A DNA stretch of 57,452 nt from an uncultured Oscillospiraceae bacterium (GCA_934591705.1 CAKTPM010000010.1:1-57452); one strand, 5' to 3'; shown: positions 8,931 to 17,137, counted from the stretch's first letter. A program made the numbers and translations. Notes: generated by a model not told the origin, from the sequence alone.

Positions 8931-8980
8931 AGCAAATAATTTATTTTATATAGACACCAATGAATGAGGAGGATGTTCCG

Positions 8981-10084
8981 ATGGCAGTGAAGCGCGAAGC
9001 GGAAGCGGCGATGACCGACAAGAAAAAGGCGTTGGAGACCGCCATGCAGCAGATCGAGAAGATGTACGGCAAGGGCTCCATCATGCGCTACGGCGACAAT
9101 GAGGTGACCAATGTGGAGGCCATCTCCACCGGCTCGCTGGCCCTGGACCTGGCCCTGGGCATCGGCGGGCTGCCCAAGGGCCGCGTGGTGGAGATCTACG
9201 GGCCGGAGTCCTCCGGCAAGACCACCCTGGCCCTCCATGTGCTGGCCGAGGCCCAAAAGGCCGGCGGCGAGGTGGCCTTCGTGGATGCCGAGCACGCCTT
9301 AGACCCCACCTATGCCCGGGCCCTGGGCGTCCGGGTGGAGGATATGCTCATCTCCCAGCCGGACACCGGCGAGCAGGCCCTGGAGATCACCGAGGCATTG
9401 GTGCGCTCCGGCGCCATCGATGTGGTGGTGGTGGATTCCGTGGCCGCCCTGGTGCCCCGGGCCGAGATCGAGGGCGAGATGGGGGATAGCTTCGTGGGCC
9501 TCCATGCCCGGCTGATGTCCCAGGCCCTGCGCAAGCTCACCGGCATCATCGCCAAGACCAACTGCATCGTGATCTTCATCAACCAGCTCCGGGAAAAGGT
9601 GGGCGTCATGTACGGAAACCCCGAGGTCACCACCGGCGGCCGGGCGCTGAAGTTCTATGCCTCCGTGCGCATCGATGTCCGCCGGGTGGAAACCCTCAAG
9701 GCCGGCGGCGAGGTGGTGGGCAACCATGTCCGGGCCAAGGTGGTGAAAAACAAGGTGGCGCCCCCCTTCCGGGAGGCGGAGTTCGACATCATGTACGGCG
9801 AGGGCATCAGCAAGCTCAGCGAGCTCATCGACCTGGGCGTGAAGCTGGATCTGGTGCAGAAATCCGGCTCCTGGTTCTCCCTGGGCGAGGTGCGCCTGGG
9901 CCAGGGCAAGGATGCCGCCAAGGAGTATTTCCGGGCCAATCCCGCCGAGGCGGCCAAGCTGGAGCAGGCCGTCCGGGACAACTTCCATAAGCTCATGGGC
10001 GCCCAGTCCAAGATCGCCGCCCGGGCCGCGGGCCGCGCGGTGGATGTTTCCGCCGAGGACTTCGACGACGATGCCGACAATTGA
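8981..10084 (+). CDS. recA: Recombinase RecA
   Basis: A 367-residue DNA strand-exchange protein for homologous recombination and SOS co-protease activity. Walker A GPESSGKT is at 74-81. KALETAMQQIEKMYGKGSIM at the N-terminus, the NQLREKVGVMYGNPE loop and an acidic C-terminal tail (EDFDDDADN) are all family-typical. The in-frame ATG at 8960 is less likely, because GAGGAGG at 8965-8971 is well placed only for the ATG at 8981. recX overlaps its 3' end. The 50-bp leader holds an AT-rich stretch but no Gram-positive SOS box (GAAC-N4-GTTC). Confidence 0.97.
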   Translation: MAVKREAEAAMTDKKKALETAMQQIEKMYGKGSIMRYGDNEVTNVEAISTGSLALDLALGIGGLPKGRVVEIYGPESSGKTTLALHVLAEAQKAGGEVAFVDAEHALDPTYARALGVRVEDMLISQPDTGEQALEITEALVRSGAIDVVVVDSVAALVPRAEIEGEMGDSFVGLHARLMSQALRKLTGIIAKTNCIVIFINQLREKVGVMYGNPEVTTGGRALKFYASVRIDVRRVETLKAGGEVVGNHVRAKVVKNKVAPPFREAEFDIMYGEGISKLSELIDLGVKLDLVQKSGSWFSLGEVRLGQGKDAAKEYFRANPAEAAKLEQAVRDNFHKLMGAQSKIAARAAGRAVDVSAEDFDDDADN

Positions 10085-10694
10085 GCGCATCGAAAAATCC
10101 AAGCATAAGCGGGAGCGTGTGCTGGTGTTTCTGCAGGAGGGCGAGCTCCTGCGCATTACCCAGCAGGAGCTTCTGCGCTTTGGCCTCTGCCGGGGGATGA
10201 CCCTCTCCGATGAGGAGGTAGCGGCTCTCCGGGCGGCGGCGGACCGCTCCCAGACCCGGGCGGAGGCCGCGGCCATGGCCGCCCGGCAGATGCTCTCCAA
10301 GAAGGAGCTGTGCCGCCGGCTGGAGAAAAAGGGGGCAGCCCAGGAGGCCGCCGCCGAGACCGCTGACTGGCTGGAGGAGCTGGGCGCGGTGGACGATGCC
10401 GCCTTCGCCGGGGTCATTGCCCGGCACTACGGCGCCCTGGGCTACGGTGCCCGCCGGGTGCAGCAGGAGCTGCAGCGGCGGGGGATCCCCCGGGAGCTGT
10501 GGGAGGAGGCCCTTCGGCAGCTTCCGCCGCCGCAGGAGGCCATCGCGGCCTACCTGCAGGGCAAGCTCCGGGGCGGCGCCCTGGATGACGCCGCCGCCAA
10601 AAAGCTCTCCAACGCCCTGCTGCGCCGGGGCTTTTCCTGGAGCGATATCCGCCCCGCCCTCAACGCGCTGGGCCAGGAGATAGATGAGGATTAA
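10071..10694 (+). CDS. recX: Regulatory protein RecX
   Basis: A 207-residue protein expected to bind RecA filaments and inhibit their extension. Tandem three-helix RecX repeats are visible: MAARQMLSKKELCRRLEKKG (about 68-87) followed by ETADWLEELGAVDDAAFA, then YGARRVQQELQRRGIPRE. An N-terminal basic region (IEKSKHKRERV) precedes them. The ATG at 10071 overlaps the last codons of recA by 14 bp, so translation is coupled. This recA-recX order is common in bacteria. Confidence 0.9.
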   Translation: MPTIERIEKSKHKRERVLVFLQEGELLRITQQELLRFGLCRGMTLSDEEVAALRAAADRSQTRAEAAAMAARQMLSKKELCRRLEKKGAAQEAAAETADWLEELGAVDDAAFAGVIARHYGALGYGARRVQQELQRRGIPRELWEEALRQLPPPQEAIAAYLQGKLRGGALDDAAAKKLSNALLRRGFSWSDIRPALNALGQEIDED

Positions 10695-10698
10695 ACCG

Positions 10699-12018
10699 AT
10701 GAATGTATCTTTTATTTCCCTTGGATGCGACAAAAATCGCGTGAATACCGAGCAGATGATGGCCCTGTGCCTCCAGGCGGGCATGACCGTGCAGGAGGAT
10801 GTCAACGGCAGCGACGCGGTGGTCATCAACACCTGCGGGTTTATCGACAGCGCCAAGACCGAGGCCATCGAGACCATTCTCTCCGCCGCCGAACTCAAGG
10901 CCGCCGGAGAGGTGAAGAGGATCCTGGTCACCGGCTGCCTGAGCCAGCGCTACCGCCAGGAGATGGCGCAGGAGCTGCCGGAGGTGGACGGCATCATGGG
11001 CACCGCCGACTACGGTCACATCGTGGAGGCCTTGGAGCAGCTGATGGCCGGGGAGGTGGTCTGCCGCTTCAGCCCCATCGACAGCCCCGTGGAGGAGCTG
11101 CCCCGGGTGCTCTCCACCCCCCGGCACTATGCCTATCTGCGCATTGCCGAGGGGTGCTCCAACCGCTGCGCCTACTGCGTGATCCCCCAGCTTCGGGGGC
11201 CTTACCGCAGCCGGGCCATGGAGGACATCCTCACCGAGGCCCGTGCCCTGGCGGCGGACGGCGTCCGCGAGTGCATCGTCATCGCCCAGGATATCACCCG
11301 CTACGGCGTGGATCTCTATCGGGAGAAAAAGCTGCCCCAGCTGCTGCGGGAGCTGTGCAAACTGGATTTTCACTGGATCCGCCTGCACTACCTATATCCC
11401 GACACCATCACCGATGAGCTCATCGACACCATTGCCGCCGAGCCCAAGATCTGCAAGTACATCGATATGCCCATCCAGCACTGCAACGACGCGGTCCTGC
11501 ACGCCATGCGCCGCCGGGAGACCCGCGCGGGCCTCACGGCCCTTTTCACCAAGCTCCGGGCGCGGATTCCCGGACTGGTGCTGCGGACCTCCCTCATCAC
11601 GGGTCTGCCCTATGAGGACGAGGCCGCCTTCGAGGAGCTGTGCGGCTTTTTGGGGGAGATGCAGCTGGAGCGGGTGGGGGCCTTCCCCTACTCCCCGGAG
11701 GAGGGGACTCCCGCCGCCGGGATGCCCAACCGGGTGGATACCGACGAGGCCGTCCGCCGGGCAGAGCTGGTGGCGGACATCCAGAGCCAGGTCATGGATC
11801 AATTCAACGACAGCCGCCTGGGAGACTTGGCGGAGGTGCTCTGCGACGGGTATGACGGCGAGGCCGGGTGCTACTTCGGGCGCACCTATGCCGAGAGCCC
11901 TGGCATCGACGGCGGCGTGTTCTTTACCGCCGAGCGGGAGGTGGAGCCCGGTGAATTCGTGCAGGTGCGCCTCACCGGCACCATGGACGGGGATCTCACC
12001 GGCGAGGCGGCGGAATAA
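10699..12018 (+). CDS. rimO: Ribosomal protein S12 methylthiotransferase
   Basis: A 439-residue radical-SAM enzyme that methylthiolates the conserved aspartate of ribosomal protein S12. The N-terminal UPF0004 domain has cluster cysteines C10, C46 and C80. The radical-SAM motif is C153-x3-C157-x2-C160 (GCSNRCAYC), and a C-terminal TRAM-like domain ends in VQVRLTGTMDGDL. MNVSFISLGCDKNRVNTEQM matches the family start, so ATG at 10699 is preferred over the in-frame ATG at 10684 (adds five residues). It follows recX after 4 bp. Confidence 0.94.
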   Translation: MNVSFISLGCDKNRVNTEQMMALCLQAGMTVQEDVNGSDAVVINTCGFIDSAKTEAIETILSAAELKAAGEVKRILVTGCLSQRYRQEMAQELPEVDGIMGTADYGHIVEALEQLMAGEVVCRFSPIDSPVEELPRVLSTPRHYAYLRIAEGCSNRCAYCVIPQLRGPYRSRAMEDILTEARALAADGVRECIVIAQDITRYGVDLYREKKLPQLLRELCKLDFHWIRLHYLYPDTITDELIDTIAAEPKICKYIDMPIQHCNDAVLHAMRRRETRAGLTALFTKLRARIPGLVLRTSLITGLPYEDEAAFEELCGFLGEMQLERVGAFPYSPEEGTPAAGMPNRVDTDEAVRRAELVADIQSQVMDQFNDSRLGDLAEVLCDGYDGEAGCYFGRTYAESPGIDGGVFFTAEREVEPGEFVQVRLTGTMDGDLTGEAAE

Positions 12019-12041
12019 GCCGAAAGTTTTTTAATTTGTCC

Positions 12042-12070
12042 TTTGTTTTCCGGCCGGAATGTGCTATAAT
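12042..12070 (+). promoter_or_regulatory. Sigma-A promoter for pgsA
   Basis: TTTGTT, 17 bp, then perfect TATAAT (12065-12070) with an extended -10 TGC. It lies between rimO and pgsA. Confidence 0.7.
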
Positions 12071-12108
12071 AGCCCCGCTTGTTAAGATAGAGAAAGGTCG
12101 TGACCCCT

Positions 12109-12639
12109 ATGCCCATGACAACTGCCAACAAACTCACCCTTCTGCGCGTGGCGCTGATCCCGGTCTTTCTGGTGATCGCCTACGGGGAGTTCCCCGGCTA
12201 TCGCTGGGTGGCTCTGGGGGTCTATGTGGCGGCCTGCCTCACCGACCTGCTGGACGGCTACATCGCCCGGCACTATGACCAGACCTCCGACTTCGGCAAG
12301 TTCTGCGATCCCCTGGCGGATAAGTGCCTGGTGATGGCGGCCCTGTGCTGGTTCGTGGAAAAGGGGGAATTCTTCGGCTGGGTGCTGGCGGTGGTGCTGC
12401 TGCGGGAGTTCGCCGTGTCCGGCATGCGCCTGGTGGCCGTGGAGAAGGGCCGGGTCATCGCCGCCGGCTGGTCCGGCAAGATCAAGACCGCCTCCACCAT
12501 GGTGTGCATCTGCCTGATCATCGCAGGCATCCCCCAGTGGGCCAACTATGTCTGCCAGGGCATCATCCTGGTGACCACGGTCTATTCCGGCATCGAGTAC
12601 TTTGCCAAGAACTGGGATGTATTCCGGGACACCAAATAA
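12109..12639 (+). CDS. pgsA: CDP-diacylglycerol-glycerol-3-phosphate 3-phosphatidyltransferase
   Basis: A 176-residue membrane enzyme that makes phosphatidylglycerol phosphate from CDP-diacylglycerol and glycerol-3-phosphate, the committed step to acidic phospholipids. The CDP-alcohol phosphatidyltransferase motif D-G-x2-A-R-x8-G-x3-D-x3-D is complete (LLDGYIARHYDQTSDFGKFC and following DPLADK). The N-terminus ANKLTLLRVALIPVFL is typical. ATG at 12109 is chosen because the RBS (AGAAAGG) is too close to the GTG at 12100; ATG at 12115 is also possible. recA-rimO-pgsA linkage is common in Bacillota. Confidence 0.93.
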   Translation: MPMTTANKLTLLRVALIPVFLVIAYGEFPGYRWVALGVYVAACLTDLLDGYIARHYDQTSDFGKFCDPLADKCLVMAALCWFVEKGEFFGWVLAVVLLREFAVSGMRLVAVEKGRVIAAGWSGKIKTASTMVCICLIIAGIPQWANYVCQGIILVTTVYSGIEYFAKNWDVFRDTK

Positions 12640-12653
12640 AATAAAGCAAAAAA

Positions 12654-12693
12654 GGACCCCGAAAATGCCTTGGCATTTTCGGGGTCCTTTTTT
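12654..12693. terminator. Bidirectional terminator between pgsA and the LysE-type gene
   Basis: GGACCCCGAAAATGCC pairs perfectly with GGCATTTTCGGGGTCC around TT. An A6 run precedes it and a T6 run follows, so it serves both convergent genes. Confidence 0.92.
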
Positions 12694-12707
12694 GCAGTTA
12701 TGGGTGC

Positions 12708-13379
12708 TCAGAGCCAGCCCATCAGCCGGAGAAAGCTGTAGGCCAGCCGGCAGCCGTAGAAGACCACCACCGCGCCGCAGACCTTGTTGACCACGGTGAG
12801 GATCTTCTCAAAGCGGGTGTTGTCGATGGCGGTGCCGGCGCCGCCGGTGCGCTCCAGTTTCTTTCGGCTCAGGCGGCTGGCCTGGGACACCACGGTGGAG
12901 AGGGTGAAGAACCACAGCACAGAGGCGGAGGCGAACCCCAGGATGAAGGAAAGATCGGTGCCCGCAGGCAGGGTGGCCCGGAAGGCGCCCAGCATCATGG
13001 TGCCGTCAATGATGGCCTGGGGGTTGAACCAGGTCACCACGAAGGCGGTGGTGAAGAGCTTCCAGATGGGCACATTCACATCCCGGCCCCCCTCCAGGGA
13101 CGCCTTGGCCCGCAGAAGGCCGATGCCGATGTAGATGACGATGATGCTGCCCAGGCCCAGGATGACCTTCTGCAGCCAGGGCAGCGCCTGCATCAGGGCC
13201 CCGGCCCCCAAAAAGCAGGCCAGCCCCAGGGGCACATCGCACAGCACCACGATCAGCGCCGTGATGTAGACGCGCTTGATGCTCTGCGTCAGCGCGGAGT
13301 TGATGACAAAGAGGTTTTGCAGCCCGATGGGGGCCACATACGCAAGCCCCATGGTCAAGCCCTGCAAATAAATGTTCAT
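12708..13379 (-). CDS. LysE/ArgO-family amino acid exporter
   Basis: A 223-residue membrane protein with about six hydrophobic segments, expected to export basic amino acids such as lysine or arginine. The N-terminus GLAYVAPIGLQNLFVINSAL matches the LysE family core (PIGxQN), and TWFNPQAIIDGTMMLGAF is the second conserved block (NPxA). Length equals LysE/ArgO. It is monocistronic, with its own promoter and a 14-bp palindrome upstream. LysE genes are often activated by an adjacent LysR-type LysG/ArgP; none is adjacent here. Confidence 0.88.
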   Translation of the reverse strand: MNIYLQGLTMGLAYVAPIGLQNLFVINSALTQSIKRVYITALIVVLCDVPLGLACFLGAGALMQALPWLQKVILGLGSIIVIYIGIGLLRAKASLEGGRDVNVPIWKLFTTAFVVTWFNPQAIIDGTMMLGAFRATLPAGTDLSFILGFASASVLWFFTLSTVVSQASRLSRKKLERTGGAGTAIDNTRFEKILTVVNKVCGAVVVFYGCRLAYSFLRLMGWL

Positions 13380-13414
13380 GTTGCCTATTTACTCCTTTTT
13401 TTGTATCTGTTATC

Positions 13415-13442
13415 ATCATAACACAAAGAAAAGAAAAAGCAA
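13415..13442 (-). promoter_or_regulatory. Promoter of the LysE-family exporter
   Basis: Reverse strand: TTGCTT (13437-13442), 16 bp, TATGAT (13415-13420). Confidence 0.7.
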
Positions 13443-13444
13443 CT

Positions 13445-13458
13445 ATGCGCCTTCGCAT
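13445..13458. promoter_or_regulatory. Perfect palindrome upstream of the exporter -35
   Basis: ATGCG-CCTT-CGCAT lies two bases upstream of the -35 box. This is a position for an activator or operator; no cognate regulator is identified. Confidence 0.4.
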
Positions 13459-13558
13459 AATTCCCGGCGAAAAAGGGCGCCTGCCCCGGGATCTTGCCTG
13501 TTTTAGGGGGGCAGCTCCACCGGGCGGCGGTGCATATGGGGAAAAAGTCCCTCCCTGC

Positions 13559-13587
13559 TTGTAATCCTTTTCGGAAAGCGGTAAAAT
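13559..13587 (+). promoter_or_regulatory. Sigma-A promoter of pgi
   Basis: TTGTAA (13559-13564), 17 bp, TAAAAT (13582-13587), 45 bp upstream of the pgi start. A tandem copy of ATCATTTTCA follows in the leader. Confidence 0.7.
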
Positions 13588-13631
13588 AACCACGATCATT
13601 TTCAATCATTTTCATATAGGAGGACAGCAAG

Positions 13632-14969
13632 ATGCTGCGAGTTGATGTAACACATATTCGGAAATTTCTGACCCTGCCCTATGAGGCGGCCCTGGCCCCC
13701 CGGCTGAAGCTGGCCCATGACCGCCTGCAGAGGGGGGATGGCGCCGGCGGCGAGTTCACCGGCTGGGTGAACCTGCCCCGGGACTGCGACCGCCAGGAGC
13801 TGGCCCGCATCAAGGAGGCCGCCCGCCGCATCCAAAGCGACTCCCGGGCCCTGGTGGTCATCGGCATCGGCGGGTCTTATCTGGGCGCCCGGGGCGTCAT
13901 TGAGTGCCTGCGGAGCCCCAATTACAACCTGAAGAAGAAGGAGACCCCCAACATCTACTTTGTGGGCAACGGACTTTCCTCCGATGCCCTGTCTGAGGTA
14001 ATGGAGCTCTTGGAGGGGGTGGACTTCTCGGTGAATGTCATCTCCAAGTCCGGCACCACCACGGAGCCGGCGGTGGCCTTCCGCTATTTCCGCCGGGAGC
14101 TGGAGCGCCGCTACGGCAAGGAGGGGGCGGCAAAGCGCATCTACGCCACCACCGACGCGCACCGGGGAGCCCTGAAAGCCCTGGCGGATGCCAATGGCTA
14201 TGAGGAATTCGTGGTGCCCGACAACATCGGCGGGCGCTACAGCGTTCTCACCGCCGTGGGCCTTCTGCCCATCGCCGCGGCGGGCATCGACATCGATGCC
14301 CTGCTCCGGGGCGCCTCGGAGATGATGGAGCTCTGCCGCCGGGAGGACCTGACGGAAAACCCCGCCTGGCAGTATGCCGCCGCCCGGCATGAGCTCTACC
14401 GCATGGGCAAGAAGATCGAGATCCTGGCCTGCTATGAGCCCAGCTTCCGCTTTATGGCGGAGTGGTGGAAGCAGCTCTACGGCGAGTCCGAGGGCAAGGA
14501 GGGCAAGGGCCTGTTCCCGGCCAGCGTGGAGTTCACCGCGGATCTGCACTCCATGGGCCAGTACATCCAGGAGGGCGAGCGCCACCTCTTCGAGACGGTG
14601 GTGCGCTTCGGGGCCTCCCGCCACGAAAACCCCGTGCCCTTTGAGGACCAGGACGGCGACGGCCTGAACTTCCTGGCGGGCAAGTCCATGGACTTCATCT
14701 GCCGGCAGGCCATGGACGGCACCCTCCTGGCCCATGTGGAGGGCGGCGTGCCCAACATCATCCTTCAGGCCGCAGAGAATGACGAGCAGACCCTGGGCCA
14801 GCTCATCTATTTCTTCGAGTATGCCTGCGGTCTCAGCGGCTATCTCATGGATGTCAACCCCTTCGATCAGCCCGGTGTGGAGGCCTACAAGAAGAACATG
14901 TTTGCCCTCTTGGGCAAGCCCGGTTATGAGCAGCGCCGCCAGGAGCTTTTGCAGAAGCTGGGCGGCTGA
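13632..14969 (+). CDS. pgi: Glucose-6-phosphate isomerase
   Basis: A 445-residue cytosolic enzyme interconverting glucose-6-phosphate and fructose-6-phosphate. Two SIS domains are visible: VIGIGGSYLGARGVIECL near 76-93 and the phosphate-binding SKSGTTTEPAVAFRYF near 138-153. The GQYIQEGERH segment holds the catalytic Glu, and KKNMFALLGKPGYE near the C-terminus is typical of the short bacterial/Bacillus-type enzymes (about 450 aa). An RBS (AGGAGGACAGCAAG) precedes the ATG. It is probably monocistronic from the promoter at 13559. Confidence 0.95.
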   Translation: MLRVDVTHIRKFLTLPYEAALAPRLKLAHDRLQRGDGAGGEFTGWVNLPRDCDRQELARIKEAARRIQSDSRALVVIGIGGSYLGARGVIECLRSPNYNLKKKETPNIYFVGNGLSSDALSEVMELLEGVDFSVNVISKSGTTTEPAVAFRYFRRELERRYGKEGAAKRIYATTDAHRGALKALADANGYEEFVVPDNIGGRYSVLTAVGLLPIAAAGIDIDALLRGASEMMELCRREDLTENPAWQYAAARHELYRMGKKIEILACYEPSFRFMAEWWKQLYGESEGKEGKGLFPASVEFTADLHSMGQYIQEGERHLFETVVRFGASRHENPVPFEDQDGDGLNFLAGKSMDFICRQAMDGTLLAHVEGGVPNIILQAAENDEQTLGQLIYFFEYACGLSGYLMDVNPFDQPGVEAYKKNMFALLGKPGYEQRRQELLQKLGG

Positions 14970-15007
14970 TGGGCAAATTGGTCAAAAATCGTTTACATTT
15001 TTCTGCA

Positions 15008-15036
15008 TTGCTATTTTCAGCAGAATATGGTATGCT
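15008..15036 (+). promoter_or_regulatory. Promoter of the small P-loop protein gene
   Basis: TTGCTA (15008-15013), 17 bp, TATGCT (15031-15036) with TGG extension. Confidence 0.75.
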
Positions 15037-15085
15037 GTCAGCAGGATAGCAGCAACCCCCACCATCATCAAAGGAGTGATTTCTT

Positions 15086-15496
15086 ATGGTTAGACTCATC
15101 ATGGGATCCAACGGCGCGGGAAAGACCAAGCAGCTCATTGAAATGATCCACAACGCGGTGGATGAAGAGCGCGGCAGCGTGGTGTGCATCGAGCCCAGCG
15201 CCGACATGACCTACGACATCCGCTACAGTGTGCGCCTGGTGAACGCCGGAGAACACAGCATTGAGAATTTTGACTGCCTGCGCGGCTTTATCAGCGGCAT
15301 GTACGCGGGCAACTACGATATTTCCCATGTCTTTGTGGACAATCTCTGCAAGATCGCCCACTCCAAGGAGGACCGCCAGATCGAGAACTTCCTGGACTGG
15401 CTGGATCGCTTCAGCGAGAAGAATGAGGTGAAGTTCACCGTCACCATGACCGGCGACGCGGACACCGCCACCGACGAGATGAAGCGTTACCTGTGA
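15086..15496 (+). CDS. Small P-loop NTPase of unknown function
   Basis: A 136-residue soluble protein that starts almost directly with a Walker A motif (GSNGAGKT, residues 7-14). A hydrophobic strand followed by Asp (ISHVFVDN, near 88-95) is a candidate Walker B. No transmembrane segment, HTH or known fused domain is visible. The size is too small for a complete AAA or ABC ATPase, so it is a minimal P-loop fold. It has its own strong promoter and is followed by a terminator, so it is an independent transcription unit. I do not recognise a characterised family; the function is unknown. Confidence 0.75.
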   Translation: MVRLIMGSNGAGKTKQLIEMIHNAVDEERGSVVCIEPSADMTYDIRYSVRLVNAGEHSIENFDCLRGFISGMYAGNYDISHVFVDNLCKIAHSKEDRQIENFLDWLDRFSEKNEVKFTVTMTGDADTATDEMKRYL

Positions 15497-15510
15497 CCCG
15501 ATAAAAACAG

Positions 15511-15542
15511 GCAAAAAGCGGCAGGGCCGCTTTTTGCTTTTC
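15511..15542 (+). terminator. Terminator of the P-loop protein gene
   Basis: GCAAAAAGCGGC and GCCGCTTTTTGC pair around AGG and are followed by TTTT. Confidence 0.85.
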
Positions 15543-15555
15543 AGGAGGAAAACCT

Positions 15556-15963
15556 ATGGATAAAGAATGGCGGCAGCTACTCATGACGGCGGCCAATCAG
15601 CCCGGCAGCTTTACGGACTACATCGGCGGGCGCATCACCCAGGTAGAGGACGGCGTGGCCGAGAGTGAGGTCGAGGCCACCGAGCACCACATCAACCCCA
15701 TCGGCAGCGTCCATGGCGGCGTTTTGGTAACGGTGATGGACCACACGGCGGGCACCGCCTCCGCCACCGTGTCCCCGCCGGGCTCCACGGTGAACTGCGA
15801 TGTACACTTCCTGGCCCCGGCCAAGGCGGGGAAGCTCACCTGCCGGGCGGAGGTGCTCCGGGCGGGGAAGCGGCTCAATGTCATCCGGGCCTGGATAAAG
15901 GACGCCCAGGGCACTGTAGTGGCGGAGGGCACCTACACCTTCTCCCACCCGGTCAGCATGTAA
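15556..15963 (+). CDS. PaaI-type hotdog-fold thioesterase
   Basis: A 135-residue hotdog-domain protein expected to hydrolyse acyl- or aryl-CoA thioesters. The family core is present: HHINPIGSVHGGVLVTVMDH (about 43-62, the conserved HGG-x4-D motif) and STVNCDVHFLAPAKAG. Length matches PaaI/YbgC-like enzymes. It follows a terminator by 14 bp and is followed by another, and no separate promoter is obvious, so it may depend on readthrough. The substrate is unknown. Confidence 0.87.
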   Translation: MDKEWRQLLMTAANQPGSFTDYIGGRITQVEDGVAESEVEATEHHINPIGSVHGGVLVTVMDHTAGTASATVSPPGSTVNCDVHFLAPAKAGKLTCRAEVLRAGKRLNVIRAWIKDAQGTVVAEGTYTFSHPVSM

Positions 15964-15968
15964 ATACG

Positions 15969-15996
15969 AAAGACCCGCCCGGGAGGGCGGGTCTTT
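15969..15996. terminator. Terminator after the thioesterase gene
   Basis: AAAGACCCGCCC-GGGA-GGGCGGGTCTTT followed by T5; the convergent lipoprotein gene can also use it. Confidence 0.88.
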
Positions 15997-16011
15997 TTCA
16001 CAGAGCTCGAC

Positions 16012-17013
16012 TCAGCCGTTCTGGGCCTTCAGGATGCCGCTGAGTACCGTTTTCATCAGCTCCGGGGTAAAGCCGGCATCGTCGCTGACCACATAGGAAA
16101 CCCCCTGGGTGCAGGCCCAAGCGGCGGTGATGTCGCTGCGCGCAGCGTCCGTGTCCGTGCCCCGGGTCACATAGACGGCGGTGCCCTCCAGCTGCTCCTG
16201 GACGGTGGTCTCGTCGGTGAGCGGCTCCAGGGAGGCGGCGCCGGCGGCATAGAGCATGGGCACACCGTCCCAGGTGAAGCTTACGCAGGCCAGCTTTTCC
16301 GACGGTATGTAGGTATAGACGCAGCTTTTCATCTCCCGGCAGGCGGGCACGAAGCAGCCGGCGGCCTCGGAGAGCTCCTTGGCGGTCTTATAGGGGGTAA
16401 AGCCCATGTCAAGGGCCCCTGCCTCGTCCGCCTGGGCCTCCAGCCAGGTCACGGAGCCGTCCTCTCCCACAGTGACGGTGAAGGCCCGGTCGTGAAGGTC
16501 CTCCTCCTGGCCGGTATAGAAGAAGTCCAGGCGGGTCTCCCCGGGAACCCCCGGGGTGCAGGTGCAAAGGCCGCTCTGATCATCCAGGGAAACGGCGAGG
16601 ACATCGCTGTCCAGACACAGGGCGGAATAGTCGCCGCTGCCCAGATCGATGACCAGCGCGGCATCGCTGAGGGGCCCTAAGGTCACATGGCCCTTTTCAT
16701 CCACCGCCGCCGTGCAGCTGCGGCGCAGGCGGGTGTCCTCCCAGCTGCGGCCGTAGGTGAAGGTGACCTCCGTCTCCCCGGCAGCAAGGCCGGTAAAGGT
16801 GAAGGTATAGCTGACGGGGCCGCCGGGCAGATTGCCGTCCGCCGGAGCCGTCTCCAGGGTGCAGGCGGCAACGGTCTCGTTGGCCACGGCGGCCTCCCAG
16901 GCATAGCCGGTGCCGCCGGCGGCAGTGAAGGACACGGCGGCGGGGATATCCCGGCCGCAGCCGGAAAGCAGCACCGTCCCCAGGGTCAAAAGCAGCGCAA
17001 AAAACTTTTTCAT
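16012..17013 (-). CDS. Lipoprotein with chagasin-like (I42) inhibitor domain
   Basis: A 333-residue predicted lipoprotein with signal peptide and lipobox LSGC (Cys19). Residues about 26-105 resemble the chagasin/I42 family of papain-family cysteine protease inhibitors. GGTGYAWE corresponds to the L4 NPTTGYxW loop, a GG-containing stretch (NLPGGPVSYTFTFTGLAAGE) to L2, and FTYGRSWE to the RPWE L6 loop. A second, weaker beta-rich segment (about 110-190) may be a degenerate repeat; the C-terminal ~130 residues are unassigned. It is monocistronic and divergent from the transketolase genes. Inhibition of host or own proteases is inference. Confidence 0.7.
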   Translation of the reverse strand: MKKFFALLLTLGTVLLSGCGRDIPAAVSFTAAGGTGYAWEAAVANETVAACTLETAPADGNLPGGPVSYTFTFTGLAAGETEVTFTYGRSWEDTRLRRSCTAAVDEKGHVTLGPLSDAALVIDLGSGDYSALCLDSDVLAVSLDDQSGLCTCTPGVPGETRLDFFYTGQEEDLHDRAFTVTVGEDGSVTWLEAQADEAGALDMGFTPYKTAKELSEAAGCFVPACREMKSCVYTYIPSEKLACVSFTWDGVPMLYAAGAASLEPLTDETTVQEQLEGTAVYVTRGTDTDAARSDITAAWACTQGVSYVVSDDAGFTPELMKTVLSGILKAQNG

Positions 17014-17068
17014 GGCGTCGTTCTCTCCTCATTGCGCACAAAGCGCCTATTTCCTGTTACGCCTGCTC

Positions 17069-17097
17069 ATTTTATCGAAAAAATCCCGGAAGTTCAA
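17069..17097 (-). promoter_or_regulatory. Promoter of the chagasin-like lipoprotein
   Basis: Reverse strand TTGAAC (17092-17097), 17 bp, TAAAAT (17069-17074). Confidence 0.72.
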
Positions 17098-17108
17098 GAG
17101 CAAGCCCC

Positions 17109-17137
17109 TTGAAATCGCAAATAAACTTTGCTAACAT
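17109..17137 (+). promoter_or_regulatory. Promoter of the split transketolase operon
   Basis: TTGAAA (17109-17114), 17 bp, TAACAT (17132-17137). It is back to back with the divergent lipoprotein promoter, the two -35 boxes being 11 bp apart. Confidence 0.72.

Noticed and set aside
13380..13631. Lysine riboswitch upstream of the LysE-type exporter
   Set aside because: The 5' leader on the reverse strand is only about 30 nt after the promoter, too short for an L-box.
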